A stretch of DNA of 64,000 bases. It comes from Crossaster papposus. Its lineage: Eukaryota; Echinodermata; Asteroidea; Velatida; Solasteridae. Shown here one piece after another: positions 41,497 to 54,294 of the stretch (position 1 is the first letter of the stretch; each line of letters starts with the position of its first letter). The notes under the pieces were generated by a model, which saw nothing but the letters and a program-made list of their open reading frames with translations, was not told the origin of the DNA and ran no database searches. The stretch covers positions 177,001 to 241,000 of the forward strand of contig JBAIAA010000661.1 in NCBI GenBank assembly GCA_037893245.1, in the 5' to 3' direction. The position numbers and the translations under genes are program-made.

Positions 41497-41783
41497 TTCA
41501 TTGTCATATTCAGTGTAGGCTACCTGTGTGTGCTCATGACAGTCCAATACATTGACATTCATATTCCGCGTAATGCAGTCTAAAGATATCACGGTATAGC
41601 ACAATTCTGTTGCAGTTCTATATATTTCACATTGTTAGACGAAGTTTAAAATGTTTAGCGTTGCTGCCTGCTTCGTTTGTTAAGTCCGCGGCCTGGGTGT
41701 TGTTTTAAATTGTAATTCAATTCAACATGGTTTATTAATACATGTATCATCATCACATAGATTGTAATCTAAATCCATCTTAA

Positions 41784-42160
41784 AGGGATCGTATACGTTT
41801 GGTAATTGGAACCCACTGTTTGTTTCAATCCTGTATAGTTATAGATAATATACCATAAAACTAACATGAAAGAAATTTCATTTTAAAAGGTGGTAGCAAT
41901 TTTGAGATATTGTCGAAAATCTGGAGCGGTTATGTCCACCAGGAAGAATAATCTGCATTGGAATACACAATCTGAGAAACGTCACTGCAGTAACGCTTCT
42001 CAGATTCAAATTTTTGGGGATACAAAGTGATAGCTTTTTTCCATAACCGCAGTACTTCGAAGTGAAAGGTTTCTAAAAATGCATTATACTATCCAAAGCT
42101 GCTGTACTTCTTACCAAGTAAGTTTTAATTGCCAGTAATTACCAAACGTATACGCTCCCT
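41784..42160. mobile_element. TTAA-flanked MITE, family I, copy 1
   Basis: TTAA at 41780-41783 and 42161-42164; ends AGGGATCGTATACGTTTGG and CCAAACGTATACGCTCCCT. 377 bp. Copy 2 is at 47861-48247. Confidence 0.85.
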
Positions 42161-42186
42161 TTAAGTTACATGTACTTGTACTTATA

Positions 42187-42187
<1 letters not shown>

Positions 42188-42223
<36 letters not shown>
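42188..42223 (+). repeat. Homopolymer of 36 G
   Basis: An unbroken G run of 36, just outside the left end of the element at 42225. Length may be affected by sequencing or assembly. Confidence 0.9.
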
Positions 42224-42224
<1 letters not shown>

Positions 42225-42613
42225 GAATATTTTTTTTCAAAAACGTAACTGGCAGATTTCATGAATTATTCAGCAGTTTGGATGAGAAGTTATGTTTATT
42301 CATCGGAATAAAACATGACGTCACAGGATTGTTGTTATTTAGTTAACTAGTTACATTAAATCACTTTAAAGAACAGCAGTTGTCGAGCTGCTATACGTAG
42401 TGTTGTGGATAGTGGGATGGGCTATGGATCAAAGATCCCCTGGTTCGAATCCTGCTGTAGGTCACCTCGTTTTTCCTAGTCAAATTGATATCTTTGGAGT
42501 ATTTTTAATTTAAGGAAAACAAAAAAGAGACCTAGAACCTAGGTGTTGCACAGTGATCAATGCAACTGAATAATTCATGAAATCTGCCAGTTGGGTTTGG
42601 GAAAACAATATTC
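42225..42613. mobile_element. Inverted-repeat element with tRNA-like core
   Basis: GAATATT followed by AACTGGCAGATTTCATGAAT and TATTCAG on the left is mirrored on the right over about 48 bp. In the middle, 42392-42465 resembles a tRNA: GGATCAAAGATCC and a B box GGTTCGAATCC. No open frame. Confidence 0.7.
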
Positions 42614-42737
42614 GCGGGCGGGAGGGGGGTGTACAACTTGCTATAATGATTCAGTTTGTTGCTAGCTACAAGCATAATTTGTATTACCCTGATTTAATAA
42701 TATTTGTTATGTTTATTACTATTTTAGAATCATGTAT

Positions 42738-42822
42738 GTGTAGGATACACCATTTGAAGATAACAGAAATGTCTACTACCGAATTATTAGGAAAAATCTT
42801 ACTTATTTGCAAGTAAGTAATG
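42738..42822 (-). mobile_element. Fragment of MITE family G
   Basis: TAGGATACACCATTTGAAGA and TACTACCGAATTATTAGGAA match the family G end in reverse; the rest is missing. Confidence 0.6.
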
Positions 42823-43800
42823 ATATGCCCCTTAATCAGTCTTATCTTCCTTTTAAACGGTTCTAGATAGATCGTGTCCTTGTAGTGCTGTTTTGGGGGC
42901 TTTACTGCCATAAATAATAGTTGTAAATAACTGTCCATGTATTGAAGATAATGTAGTAGTCTATTTTGATACTAAGAAAGATGTATATTTCTCCAATTGT
43001 GCCCATACAAGATATTGCAAATTTGATTATTTCTAAGAGTTAATACAATATTGAATACAAAAGGAACTCGACCAATTCGGGCGATTCACAATGCAGTGCG
43101 CCACCAAGCGTTCGACTCAAATGAGCCACTTTTAAACTTTACGGTCGACTTCTTCCGTATATCATACTGTAGTGAAATATCTAATCTTCATTGTTTACGC
43201 AGGGTTTAACACAAACGAAAATGTATCCGGCAGCGTCGTTAATTAAAACCTTGTTATTTGCAGAACAAAAATAAAACTTTAATCGTGCGCGTCCAAAAAG
43301 ACGTAAAAAATGACGAGTTCATGCAAAATGAAGACCGTTTTTGAAACCGATGCCGACCTTTTCCCATGATGCACTGCGGGTATAGCAGGATTTGCGCCTC
43401 CAACGGCAGCTTCTAGGTATTGTGAATCGCTCGAATTGATTTTTGTTCTCGTCGCTTTATATGCCACTGCAGATGAAAGCGGTTGATTCATTCTCCACAT
43501 GGATATGACGATATTCGTTCAACTTTTCCTGCTTGTTCCACCTTGCTACTTTTCCCTCCATTTGGTACCTGCTACTATTGTGTACCACAACTTCGAAAAC
43601 TTAAATCTCATTGGAACTTTTTAATAACAGTGTAACACTGTCATACGGGGTGGGGTTGTCAAAAAGAGGTTCCCTTTAGAATAATATTGTTTTAATAAAA
43701 CAGATTTTATACAGATTTTTGAATTTCTTGTTGTTGCTATACTCTATACACACTCCAGAACTCCCATGTATAACAAACGCATCCCCTAGATAACTGAAAG
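42823..43800. other. No gene seen
   Basis: A minus-strand frame at 43279-43500 is moderately GC-rich but unrecognised. No repeat ends found. Confidence 0.35.
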
Positions 43801-43809
43801 GAATTATCA

Positions 43810-43965
43810 ACAGTGTTGTAGTCGAGACCTTAATGTCCGAGACCGAGACCAAAGCGACCGAGACCGATACCAAGGCTTTCGCGGCCGAGACCAACACTTC
43901 CTAGACCGAGTCTTTAGCAGGCCGAGACCAAGACTACAACTTCCGAGACCGTGACCAAAATGAAA
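43810..43965. repeat. Degenerate GACCGAGACC repeat
   Basis: GTCCGAGACCGAGACC and related words fill this stretch on the + strand, without a strict period. Confidence 0.7.
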
Positions 43966-43978
43966 AACAAATATATAT

Positions 43979-44065
43979 CGGCCTGAACCCGCGTCGGATC
44001 GAGTTTCGTTAAAAACAATCCCGCCCCTCGGCTCAGTGATGTTAAATAATCCCGACGCGAACTGG
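43979..44065 (+). mobile_element. Right end of MITE family E
   Basis: CGGCCTGAACCCGCGTCGG to CCCGACGCGAACTGG, then TTAA (44066-44069). Only the last third of the family is present. Confidence 0.75.
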
Positions 44066-44837
44066 TTAATTATATGAGGCACAACTGCCTAAAACTGAAC
44101 AGATCTAAAAACTTGGATAAAATGGTCGATAATTAAACACATGATAATTATACACTGACAATTACACATCACACACTATAATCAACTGTAATCGTGTCAA
44201 TTAAGTCCTCTCAATGTAAGGTATGGCACGAATCATTATGGTGACCATATCACATATTAAATGTGCGGAAGCGAACTCGTACATGAGTTTTCTTGCAGGA
44301 GAACAACTAAAGTCCGGCACAAAAAATATCCGGATAAAGTACGTCGTCAAAGCAAAAAACCCGCTCCATCCTGTCTGTCTACGACGCCATTTTGTAGCAG
44401 ACCACACCCACGTCAATTAAGGGGGGAGGAAAGAGGAACGGTCCTCGTTATTATTTTTGGGGGATACTGTAACGGTTCTGCTGCGTGAGGTATCATAGGA
44501 TTTTATGTTTGTGGCTGGTCTGCAGAGATAAATCTGTATATTTATGATTTGCTGGTACGCCATCAATGTGGATGCGTAACTATACTTTTCTTAGTGAGAT
44601 ACGCTTCTGGGAGGTCAATTTTGGCCACACTTTTTTTTTAGCGAGATTGCAGTCAGTAGGATATTTTTTTTTATTTTTTTTTTTTTTTTTTTTTTGGGGG
44701 GGGGGGGGGGGGTTACGTGTACAAGTTTCAAGAGAACCCCTCCGTATTTTTCGTAATTTTTTTGAAACGCGGAAAAGGTTCTGCTGACAAGTAATTTATG
44801 GATTGTATTTGTGACTGGTCTGCAGAAACAAATCTGT

Positions 44838-45510
44838 AATTCGTCGTGTGCCCGGAAAAAGGTCGTTAGGGCTAAAAATGGGTCAAAAGGTTAAATTCGT
44901 ATTTTTCGGGTAACCGATAGAGAATCAAAACATCTTTCATTTGGAATACATTTCGTCCCCAGGGATTACGTCATTATGACGTAATTAATTAAATAAAAAG
45001 GACGGAAGGCGTTTTGCAATTTTGTGTACCCGGCATAAGGACGTTAGCGTATAATATCAATGGAACAAAACTTGCTACAAGTGCGTTCACCTATCCACAT
45101 ATCAGTGGACGTTAACACGCTTGCAGCAAGGTTTGTTCCCGGTAAAAGGTCGTAAGGATTGTTACCCGGCATAAGGACGTTAGCGTGTAATACCAATGGA
45201 ACAAAACTTGCTACACTTGAAGTAACACACTTGTAGCGATAATAGTTCCCGGTATAATTAGGTCGTTAGCATAAATATGTAAATAACCTCATAATTAAGT
45301 GATATTTTGAAATACAATTAAGTACCAGTTTTATATAAAAAATACACAGTTATATTCGAACTATTCACAAGATTTACAAGTCGAAATTTCAGCCTGATGT
45401 AGGGTTTAATTTAGAAATGGCAGCACAAAACCTTTAAACTCGATTATCTCAAAAAGTGATTTGTTGCGTGCCTGGGCTGTAACGTCCTTTTCCTTGGCAC
45501 ACGACGAATT
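44838..45510. mobile_element. TIR element, ~673 bp
   Basis: Ends AATTCGTCGTGTGCCCGGAA and TTCCTTGGCACACGACGAATT (21 bp; 18 pair). Inside, GGCATAAGGACGTTAGCGT and AATGGAACAAAACTTGCTAC occur twice in tandem (about 45035 and 45170), and GGTCGTTAG/AACGTCC words recur. A GACTGGTCTGCAGAAACAAA segment just outside the left end repeats one at about 44513. Family not identified. Confidence 0.7.
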
Positions 45511-46576
45511 GTACGTTATCTAGTGGGTATGCCAGAGAGTGGTTGTTTGACTGGCCTCTCCAGAGCGTAACTCTTTTTTCTTGGGGGGGGGGGGGGGACG
45601 CATCTTGGGGTCAGTTCTAGCCACATTATCTCTGCTAGATGACAGTCATTGGTTGGAGTTCGTGGACGGGCAAGAACATCAAACGTCTGCGGCCAAATTG
45701 GGTTAGACATTCCCTGAGAGTGGAGTTTCAAACCCTGTCTCTGGTTTTAGCGACGCGATGACTGGTTTGTGTATTGCAACAGTGGTCCCTTGTTTTTTAG
45801 TTCGCTCATCAGTGATTAGTTATTACCGGTGATAATATGCCGTCCCCTCTTTTTCTTTTTCTTTTTGGACGGGGAGCAGAGCATATTTTCTGTGCTAGTA
45901 TTATGCACTTTATCAGTCACAATCTTTTCAGTTTAGTTTCTGTTTTCCTTGTTTTTATTTGTGTGTCGGTTTATATGCCAGATGGTAATAACAATAACCG
46001 GCTTTTTTGGGAGTGATCGAAAGGAGGAGATCTTGACTTACTTGTTTTGTTTTAGTCTTGAGATCCATTACTTTGATCATTGTTTTGTTCTTCCAATAGT
46101 TCCAATAGAATTTGCACATTCTCCTCATCCAGATTTATTTCCTCTTTGTTAGACCAGTTAGACTTAGTTAGACCATGGATGAAGTCTGCCTCCATGGTTA
46201 GAATCATGTTAGATGCATCAACCATGCAGTTTAAACTGTTTACATGTATGTATCCATTCTTTCAATTATGCTCAATCCACCAATGAATGTATTATTTTAA
46301 TTAGGCCCCCAAAAGGCCCTAACTGTTTATAAATAATTGATTTGTAAAATGTTATAAGGGGAAGTAATTCTTATAATTAGAGAGCTCCTTTGAAAAGAGG
46401 TTTGTTAACTAAAATGGACTAGACCCTCTTTTTTAAGATTTGAAAATTACATTATTAAATAAAAAATAAATAAAACAAAGAGTTGACTCGCGTACGAGTT
46501 CAAAATTGGCTCGCGTACGACTACGAGTTGACCTGTTAGTAAACTATTCAAAGAGTTTAATGACTTCAATTCGGTT
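45511..46576. other. No gene seen
   Basis: Short G runs near 45583-45597 and chance frames only. Confidence 0.4.
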
Positions 46577-46700
46577 GACTTAGTCTTGCATACGCACTGT
46601 GGACCTCCGAACATAGGTCCACACGATGCGGGAAGAGGTTACGGTTTGTGGACTTGGCCAGGTCCACAATCCGTTTTTCAGTTTCCGAAAAAGAGCGCTA
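46577..46700 (-). repeat. Dispersed repeat, copy 2
   Basis: Reverse complement of 26518-26655: CATACGCACTGTGGACCTCC, GTCCACACGATGCGGGAAGA, GGTCCACAATCCGTTTTTCA. It runs into a long G-rich tract. Confidence 0.75.
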
Positions 46701-46727
46701 GAGGAGGAGGGGGGGAGGAGGGGGGGA

Positions 46728-46758
<31 letters not shown>

Positions 46759-46762
46759 CGGA
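46701..46762 (+). repeat. G-rich tract (GGA repeats into poly-G)
   Basis: GGAGGAGGGGG blocks lead into an uninterrupted G run of more than 25. The opposite strand gives a proline-rich chance frame. Confidence 0.9.
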
Positions 46763-47860
46763 GGGCCCCAACAAAGTGCGCCACCAACGTTGAAATGTAT
46801 CTCATTCATTCTTCCACGCTCATGAGCCACACATCTCATACAGTAAATACGTATAGATCGCTACCTCGAAGCGCACCATTGAAACACGTACAAATTTGCT
46901 CCGTGCTCGCTCCCCGAATTCAGTGATTTATACAACGTCCGCAAAGCCAGGTACACAGGCACGATCTACACGAATTTTTTTGGGGGCGATGTCATTTTCT
47001 GCCATTTTCGTTCGAAAACAACACGATAAAACGCAAGGGGTTCACAGGCAGATTTTTTTTTAAATTCGGTATATCACTGCTACATCCTTTTTTAACGTAT
47101 CCATGGAAAAAAATGAGTGGGTTCGAAGCACGATTTTTCACAATTTATCGATTATTATTGCCCTTTTTAGGGCAGGTATTTGTTGACGTCGGTTGGGTAT
47201 TAATTGTGCACAATCTCCACGCGCATCAACGGTACGTCAACGCTTAATTGTTTTCGACTGCTTTTTTCATTTTCAATACAATTTTTGTCATTGGATGATA
47301 AAAATTAAGGTAAATAACAACCTTTTACAACTACAAAAGACAAGATGTTAAGATTGGATGCCAAAAACTCTTTATTTTTCGCGTGAGAAAATTGTTCCCC
47401 CCTATTTTGAGAATGGACGGTACATCAGCGTTTCGCAATCACAGTCTCGAAGGGCCCTCCCTCCGCCCTGGTTCGAGCACGACATCGTCGGGTCGACTTC
47501 GTCGGAGCGCACTCACTGCCGTCTTATGTCGTTGCACGTTGAAACCACCGTACTTCCAACAACTGTACGAGAGATGAGTCAACTTATAACAGTCAGAAAT
47601 TCTGATTATGACCACCAAACAATGTGGGCATTTTCCAAGGAGACGGTTTTTTTTAATTTTCGATAGTAGGCCTAGTTGGTGCACTAGTTGGTCAAACTTT
47701 GAATTGAAGTCTTAAAATCTTGTTTTCCCGAAGCATACAATATTTACAGGACTAAAACTGCACCGAGTTGCTTGTCAAGCATCTGCCTTTAATTTTTTTT
47801 TTTTTGCTGCTTCAAATGATAAAACTACACAGAAACAAAATAGTCTACTGACTGCTTTGA
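46763..47860. other. No gene recognised
   Basis: A + frame at 47358-47666 and one on each strand around it cover a CpG-richer patch (47440-47560), but none resembles a known protein. It might be regulatory or an unrecognised exon. Confidence 0.3.
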
Positions 47861-48247
47861 AGGGATCGTATACGTTTGGTAATTGGAACCCACTGTTTGT
47901 GTCAATTCCATAAAGTTATAGATATATACCATAAAACTAACCTGTAACATTTTATTTCAAAAGGTTGTAGCGATTTTGAGATATTGCCGAAAATCTGGAG
48001 CGGTTATGTCCACGCAGGAAGAATAATCTGCATTGGAATACCCAATCGGAGAAACGTCACTGCAGTAACGCTTCACAGATTCAAATTGTTGGAGATAAAA
48101 AGTGATATTTTTTTTACATGACCGCAGTACTTTAAAGTGAAAAGTTTCTAAAAATGCATTATACTATTCAAAGCTGCTGTACTTCTTACCAAGTAAGTTT
48201 TTATTGCCACTAATTTTTGGTGTAATTACCAAACGTATACGATCCCT
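47861..48247. mobile_element. MITE, family I, copy 2
   Basis: Left end AGGGATCGTATACGTTTGG after TTGA; right end CGTATACGATCCCT followed by TTAA (48248-48251). Interior as in 41784-42160. Confidence 0.82.
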
Positions 48248-48251
48248 TTAA

Positions 48252-48895
48252 ACAAGAGTTTAAAACTGGTGGGTGTGAAATGGCGAAATCGCCGCTCGTA
48301 TACTTCTAAAGGAAGCGCCCAATTGTGCTAAAAAACGTGTTTTGAACAAAATGGTTTTAAACCGGAAGGAGCATTTAAAAGTAAGATATAAACATCCACA
48401 CAACCATCCTTAAAAAGTGGGCTTTTTGTGATATTACTGTGTTATTCGTCACGAGAACGAAGTTCGTTGTACTCTTTTGCGACCCCTTAAAATCGAGCGG
48501 TTTGCGTGCTAATTGTGATTCCAGTCGTACTTCACCAGCAGATTGTATTATCGTTTAGCAAAACATGTAATCGTCTGAAAAATTTCCGCCCGCCAGACGT
48601 ATAACGGGTTGGTTTCCTTTCACTGATGTTTGAAATTAGTAATCAATATAAAACCTAACATTTTCGGAGAATTTCAGGGCCTATATCCCCTTCAAAATCT
48701 TGTTTTCCCGGAACATAAACAGCATCCACACAGCTAAATCTTCACCAGGCTAATTGTCTATAGCATCTGTCTTTATATATTAAGCATTCTTTTTGCTGCA
48801 CTTTAAACACTAACAACGCACAAATGACGACAAAATGGTCTACTAAGCTACCAGTTGGCGCCGGGATTATCACCGAGCCGACGAGCGGGATTATT
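48252..48895. other. No gene seen
   Basis: Apart from a short family E remnant near 48850-48890 (CCAGTTGGCGCCGGGATTAT), nothing was recognised. Confidence 0.4.
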
Positions 48896-49105
48896 ATAAT
48901 ATAAATAAAACTAAAAATAACAAATTAAAATAACAAATTGAAATAATTGAAATTGAAATAATTGAAATTGAGATAATTAAAATTGAAATTGAAATTGAAA
49001 TTGAAATAATTAAAATTGAAATTGAAATTGAAATTGAAATTAAAATTAAAATTTAAATTTAAATTGAAATTATAATTGAAATAATTGAAATGGATGCAAT
49101 TGATG
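48896..49105. repeat. Low-complexity AAATTG repeat
   Basis: Runs of AAATTGAAATTG and AATAATTGAAATTG fill about 200 bp immediately before the tandem array at 49280. Confidence 0.9.
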
Positions 49106-49279
49106 CAATTAATAATATAATAATAACCAAAGTATTCTATACACCAAAAGGCGTAAGCAATACGAAACTTGTTATACTATTCATTAAATCTTACATTGAT
49201 TATGTAAAAATTCGGTGGAAAATGTTCTGATTTGTCGAAAGTATATGTCCAGCGATGCACGTGAACACAGTTAATAACG

Positions 49280-50451
49280 AGCTAATGTGCTTCAGGAAGC
49301 ACGAATATCAGCCTAAATAGTCTTGTGTAAGGCTTGTGTGAACCGCCTCGCACTAACCACTTGGTGATGACTACCACTCCCAAATTGCAAAAGCATCTTA
49401 CCAAGTTTGACTGAAATCGGCTAAAGAATATAGAAGAAAATACATTTGATATGCTTCAATATAATGACCTCTACTGACCATTAGTTGACCAGTGGCCAAA
49501 TTAATTAGATCAAGGCTGTGGGAGAAGCATTTCGTTATTTTGACAAAAAATGACCCCTACTGACCATTAGGTGACCACTGGTCAAATTATGTGAACAACT
49601 TTTACGAGTTAATTAGATCAAGGCTGTGGGAGAATCATTTCGTTATTTTGAAAAGAAAATTACCCCTACTGACCATTAGGTGACCAATGGCCAAATTTTG
49701 ACCCCTACTGACCATTAGGTGACCATTGGCCAAATTAATTAAACCAAGACTGTGGGAGAAGAAGCATTTCGTAATTTTGAAGAAAATGACCCCTGCTGAC
49801 CATTAGGTGACCACTGGCCAAATTCTGTGAACAACTTTTACGAGTTAATTAAATCAAGGCTGTGGGAGAAGCATTTCGTTATTTTGAAAGGAAAATGACC
49901 CCTACTGACCATTAGGTGACCAATGGTCAAATTCTGACCCTACTGACCATTAGGTGACCATTGGCCAAATTAATTGGACCAAGACTGTGGGAGAAGAAGC
50001 ATTTCGTAATTTTAAAGAAAATGACCCCTGCTGACCATTAGGTGACCATTGGCCAAATTATCGGTGTGGTCCAGAGATATAACTGACCAAGTTTGACATG
50101 AATTGGATCAAAACTTTGGGAGAAGCAGCATTTCCTAATTTTGAAGAAAATGACCCCTACTGACCATCTGGTGACCACTGGCCAAATTCTGTGAACAACT
50201 TTTATGAGGCATGGTCCAGAGACGTAACCGGCCAAGTTTGACAATAATTGGACCAAGACTGTGGAAGAAGTAGCATTTTGTACTTTTAAAGAAAATGACC
50301 ACTAGTGACCACTAGGTGACGTTTGACCACACCTGCTGATCAGTACAGATAGAACTCGGGTCAAGGAAGATCCTGTCCAAATTTGGTTTAAATCGGTCAA
50401 AGAATTTGGCAGATATTGAATTTGGCAGATTTTTTTTGTGAGCGTTTGCCC

Positions 50452-50484
<33 letters not shown>

Positions 50485-51675
50485 ACTAGAGCTAATGTGC
50501 TTCAGGAAGCACGGATATCAGCCTAAATAGTCTTTTGTAAGGCTTGTGTGAACCGCCTCGCACTAACCACTTGGTGATGACTACCACTCCCAAATTGCAA
50601 AAGCATCTAACCAAGTTTGACTGAAATCGGCTAAAGAATATAGAAGAAAATACATTTGATATGCTTCAATATAATGACCTCTACTGACCATTAGTTGACC
50701 AGTGGCCAAATTAATTAGATCAAGGCTGTGGGAGAAGCATTTCGTTATGTTGACAAAAAATGACCCCTACTGATTAGGTGACCACTGGTCAAATTCTGTG
50801 AACAACTTTTACGAGTTAATTAGATCAAGGCTGTGGGAGAATCATTTCGTTATTTTGAAAAGAAAATTACCCCTACTGACCATTAGGTGACCAATGGCCA
50901 AATTTTGACCCCTACTGACCATTAGGTGACCATTGGCCAAATTAATTAAACCAAGACTGTGGGAGAAGAAGCATCTTGTAATTTTGAAGAAAATGACCCC
51001 TGCTGACCATTAGGTGACCACTGGCCAAATTCTGTGAACAACTTTTACGAGTTAATTAAATCAAGGATGTGGGAGAAGCATTTCGTTATTTTGAAAGGAA
51101 AATGACCCCTACTGACCATTAGGTGACCAATGGTCAAATTCTGACCCTACTGACCATTAGGTGACCATTGGCCAAATTAATTGGACCAAGACTGTGGGAG
51201 AAGAAGCATTTCGTAATTTTAAAGAAAATGACCCCTGCTGACCATTAGGTGACCATTGGCCAAATTATCGGTGTACACCCTATATGAGGCTTGGTCCAGA
51301 GATATAACTGACCAAGTTTGACATGAATTGGATCAAAACTTTGGGAGAAGCAGCATTTCCTAATTTTGAAGAAAATGACCCCTACTGACCATCTGGTGAC
51401 CACTGGCCAAATTCTGTGAACAACTTTTATGAGGCATGGTCCAGAGATGTAACTGGCCAAGTTTGACAATAATTGGACCAAGACTGTGGAAGAAGTAGCA
51501 TTTTGTACTTTTAAAGAAAATGACCACTAGTGACCACTAGGTGACGTTTGACCACACCTGCTGATCACTACAGTTAGAACTCGGGTCAAGGAAGATCCTG
51601 TCCAAATTTGGTTGAAATCGGTCAAAGAATTTGGCAGATATTGAATTTGGCAGATTTTTGTGTGAGCGTTTGCCC

Positions 51676-51723
<48 letters not shown>

Positions 51724-52964
51724 GCGACGAATACAATATATCAGCCTGCTTCGCACGGCTGATATAAAGAAAGAAAGAAAGAACTAGAGCTAATGTGCTT
51801 CAGGAAGCACGGATATAGTCTTTTGTAAGGCTTGTGTGAACCGCCTCGCACTAACCACTTGGTGATGACTACCACTCCCAAATTGCAAAAGCATCTAACC
51901 AAGTTTGACTGAAATCGGCTAAAGAATGTAGAAGAAAATACATTTGATATGCTTCAATATAATGACCTCTACTGACCATTAGTTCACCAGTGGCCAAATT
52001 AATTAGATCAAGGCTGTGGGAGAAGCATTTCGTTATTTTGACAAAAAATGACCCCTACTGACCATTAGGTGACCACTGGTCAAATTCTGTGAACAACTTT
52101 TACGAGTTAATTAGATCAAGGCTGTGGAAGAATCATTTCGTTATTTTGAAAAGAAAATGACCCCTACTGACCATTAGGTGACCAATGGCCAAATGTTGAC
52201 CCCTACTGACCATTAGGTGACCATTGGCCAAATTAATTAAACCAAGACTGTGGGAGAAGAAGCATTTCGTAATTTTGAAGAAAATGACCCCTGCTGACCA
52301 TTAGGTGACCAATGGCCAAATTCTGTGAACAACTTTTACGAGTTAATTAAATCAAGGCTGTGGGAGAAGCATTTCGTTATTTTGAAGAAAATGACCCCTA
52401 CTGACCATTAGGTGACCAATGGTCAAATTCTGACCCTACTTACCATTAGGTGACCATTGGCCAAATTAATTGGACCACGACTGTGGGAGAAGAAGCATTT
52501 TGTAATTTTAAAGAAAATGACCCCTGCTGACCATTGGGTGACCATTGGCCAAATTATCGGTGTACACCCTATATGAGGCTTGGTCCAGAGATATAACTGA
52601 CCAAGATTGACATGAATTGGATCAAAACTTTGGGAGAAGCAGCATTTCCTAATTTTGAAGAAAATGACCCCTGCTAACCATCTGGTGACCACTGGCCAAA
52701 TTCTGTGAACAACTTTTATGAGGCATGGTCCAGAGATGTAACTGGCCAAGTTTGACAATAATTGGACCAAGACTGTGGAAGAAGTAGCATTTTGTACTTT
52801 TAAAGAAAATGACCACTAGTGACCACTAGGTGACGTTTGACCACACCTGCTGATCACTACAGATAGAACTCGGGTCAAGGAAGATCCTGTCCAAATTTGG
52901 TTGAAATCGGTCAAAGAATTTGGCAGATATTGAATTTGGCAGATTTTTTTGTGAGCGTTTGCCC

Positions 52965-52996
<32 letters not shown>

Positions 52997-54294
52997 GCGA
53001 CGAATACAATATATTAGCCTGCTTCGCACGGCTGATATAAAGAAAGAAACTAGAGCTAATGTGCTTCAGGAAGCACGGATATCAGCCTAAATGGTATTTT
53101 GTAAAGGCTTGTGTGAACCGCCTCGCACTAACCACTTGGTGATGACTACCACTACCAAATTGCAAAAGCATCTAACCAAGTTTGACTGAAATCGGCTAAA
53201 GAATATAGAAGAAAATACATTTGATATGCTTCAATATAATATAATTAGATCAAGGCTGTGGGAGAAGCATTTCGTTATTTTGACAACAAATGACCCCTAC
53301 TGACCATTAGGTGACCACTGGTCAAATTCTGTGAACAACTTTTACGAGTTAATTAGATCAAAGCTGTTGGAGAATCATTTCGTTATTTTGAACAGAAAAT
53401 TACCCCTACTGACCATTAGGTGACCAATGGCAAAATTTTGACCACTACTGACCATTAGGTGACCATTGGCCAAATTAATTAAACCAAGACTGTGTGAGAA
53501 GAAGCATTTCGTAATTTTGAAGAAAATGACCCCTACTGACCATTAGGTGACCACTGGCCAAATTCTGTGAACAACTTTTACGATTTAATTAAATCAAGGC
53601 CGTGGGAGAACCATTTCGTTATTTTGAAAGGAAAATGACCCCTACTGACCATTAGGTGACCAGTGGTCAAATTCTGACCCTATTGACCATTAGGTGACCA
53701 TTGGCCAAATTAATTGGACCAAGACTGTGGGTGAAGAAGCATTTCGTAATTTTAAAGAAAATGACCCCTGCTGACCATTAGGTGACCATTGGCCAAATTT
53801 TCGGTGTACACCCTATATTAGGCTTGGTCCAGAGATATAACTGACCAAGTTTGACATGAATTTGATCAAAACTTTGGGAGAAGCAGCATTTCCTAATTTT
53901 GAAGAAAATGACCCCTACTGACCATCTGGTGACCACTGGCCAAATTATGTGAACAACTTTTATGAGGCATGGTCCAGAGATGTAACTGGCCAAGTTTGAC
54001 AATAATTGGACCAAGACTGTGGAAGAAGTAGCATTTTGTACTTTTAAAGAAAATGACCACTAGTGACCACTAGGTGACGTTTGACCACACCTGCTGATCA
54101 GTACAGATAGAACTCGGGTCAAGGAAGATCCTGTCCAAATTTGGTTTAAATCGGTCAAAGAATTTGGCAGATATTGAATTTGGCAGATTTTTTTGTGAGC
54201 GTTTGCCCGAAGAAAGAAAGAAGGAAAGAAAGAAAGAAAGGCGACGAATACAATATATCAGCCTGCTTCGCACGGTTCGCACGGCTGATATAAT
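49280..54294. repeat. Tandem array: four copies of a ~1.25 kb unit
   Basis: Units start with AGCTAATGTGCTTCAGGAAG at 49280, 50490, 51788 and 53054, giving lengths of 1,210, 1,298, 1,266 and 1,241 bp. Each unit itself contains many copies of CTGACCATTAGGTGACCA followed by (C/A)TGGCCAAATT, then a GAAA microsatellite; some end with ATATCAGCCTGCTTCGCACG and GCTGATAT. Units differ by small deletions. Minus-strand frames of 65-115 codons recur with the unit period and look non-coding. Confidence 0.93.
50457..50487 (+). repeat. GAAA microsatellite at a unit junction
   Basis: AAAG repeats at the end of unit 1. Equivalent tracts end the other units (about 51676-51722, 52966-52996, 54209-54240), so the microsatellite belongs to the repeat unit. 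Confidence 0.9.

Noticed and set aside
47358-47666. A + frame of 102 codons in a CpG-richer patch
   Set aside because: Unrecognised, overlapped by frames on both strands, without splice or start context. Kept only as an open question.
50038-54282. Recurrent minus-strand frames of 65-115 codons starting MVQLLSNLA
   Set aside because: They recur with the 1.25 kb tandem unit, differ by frame-breaking changes between units and match no known protein.
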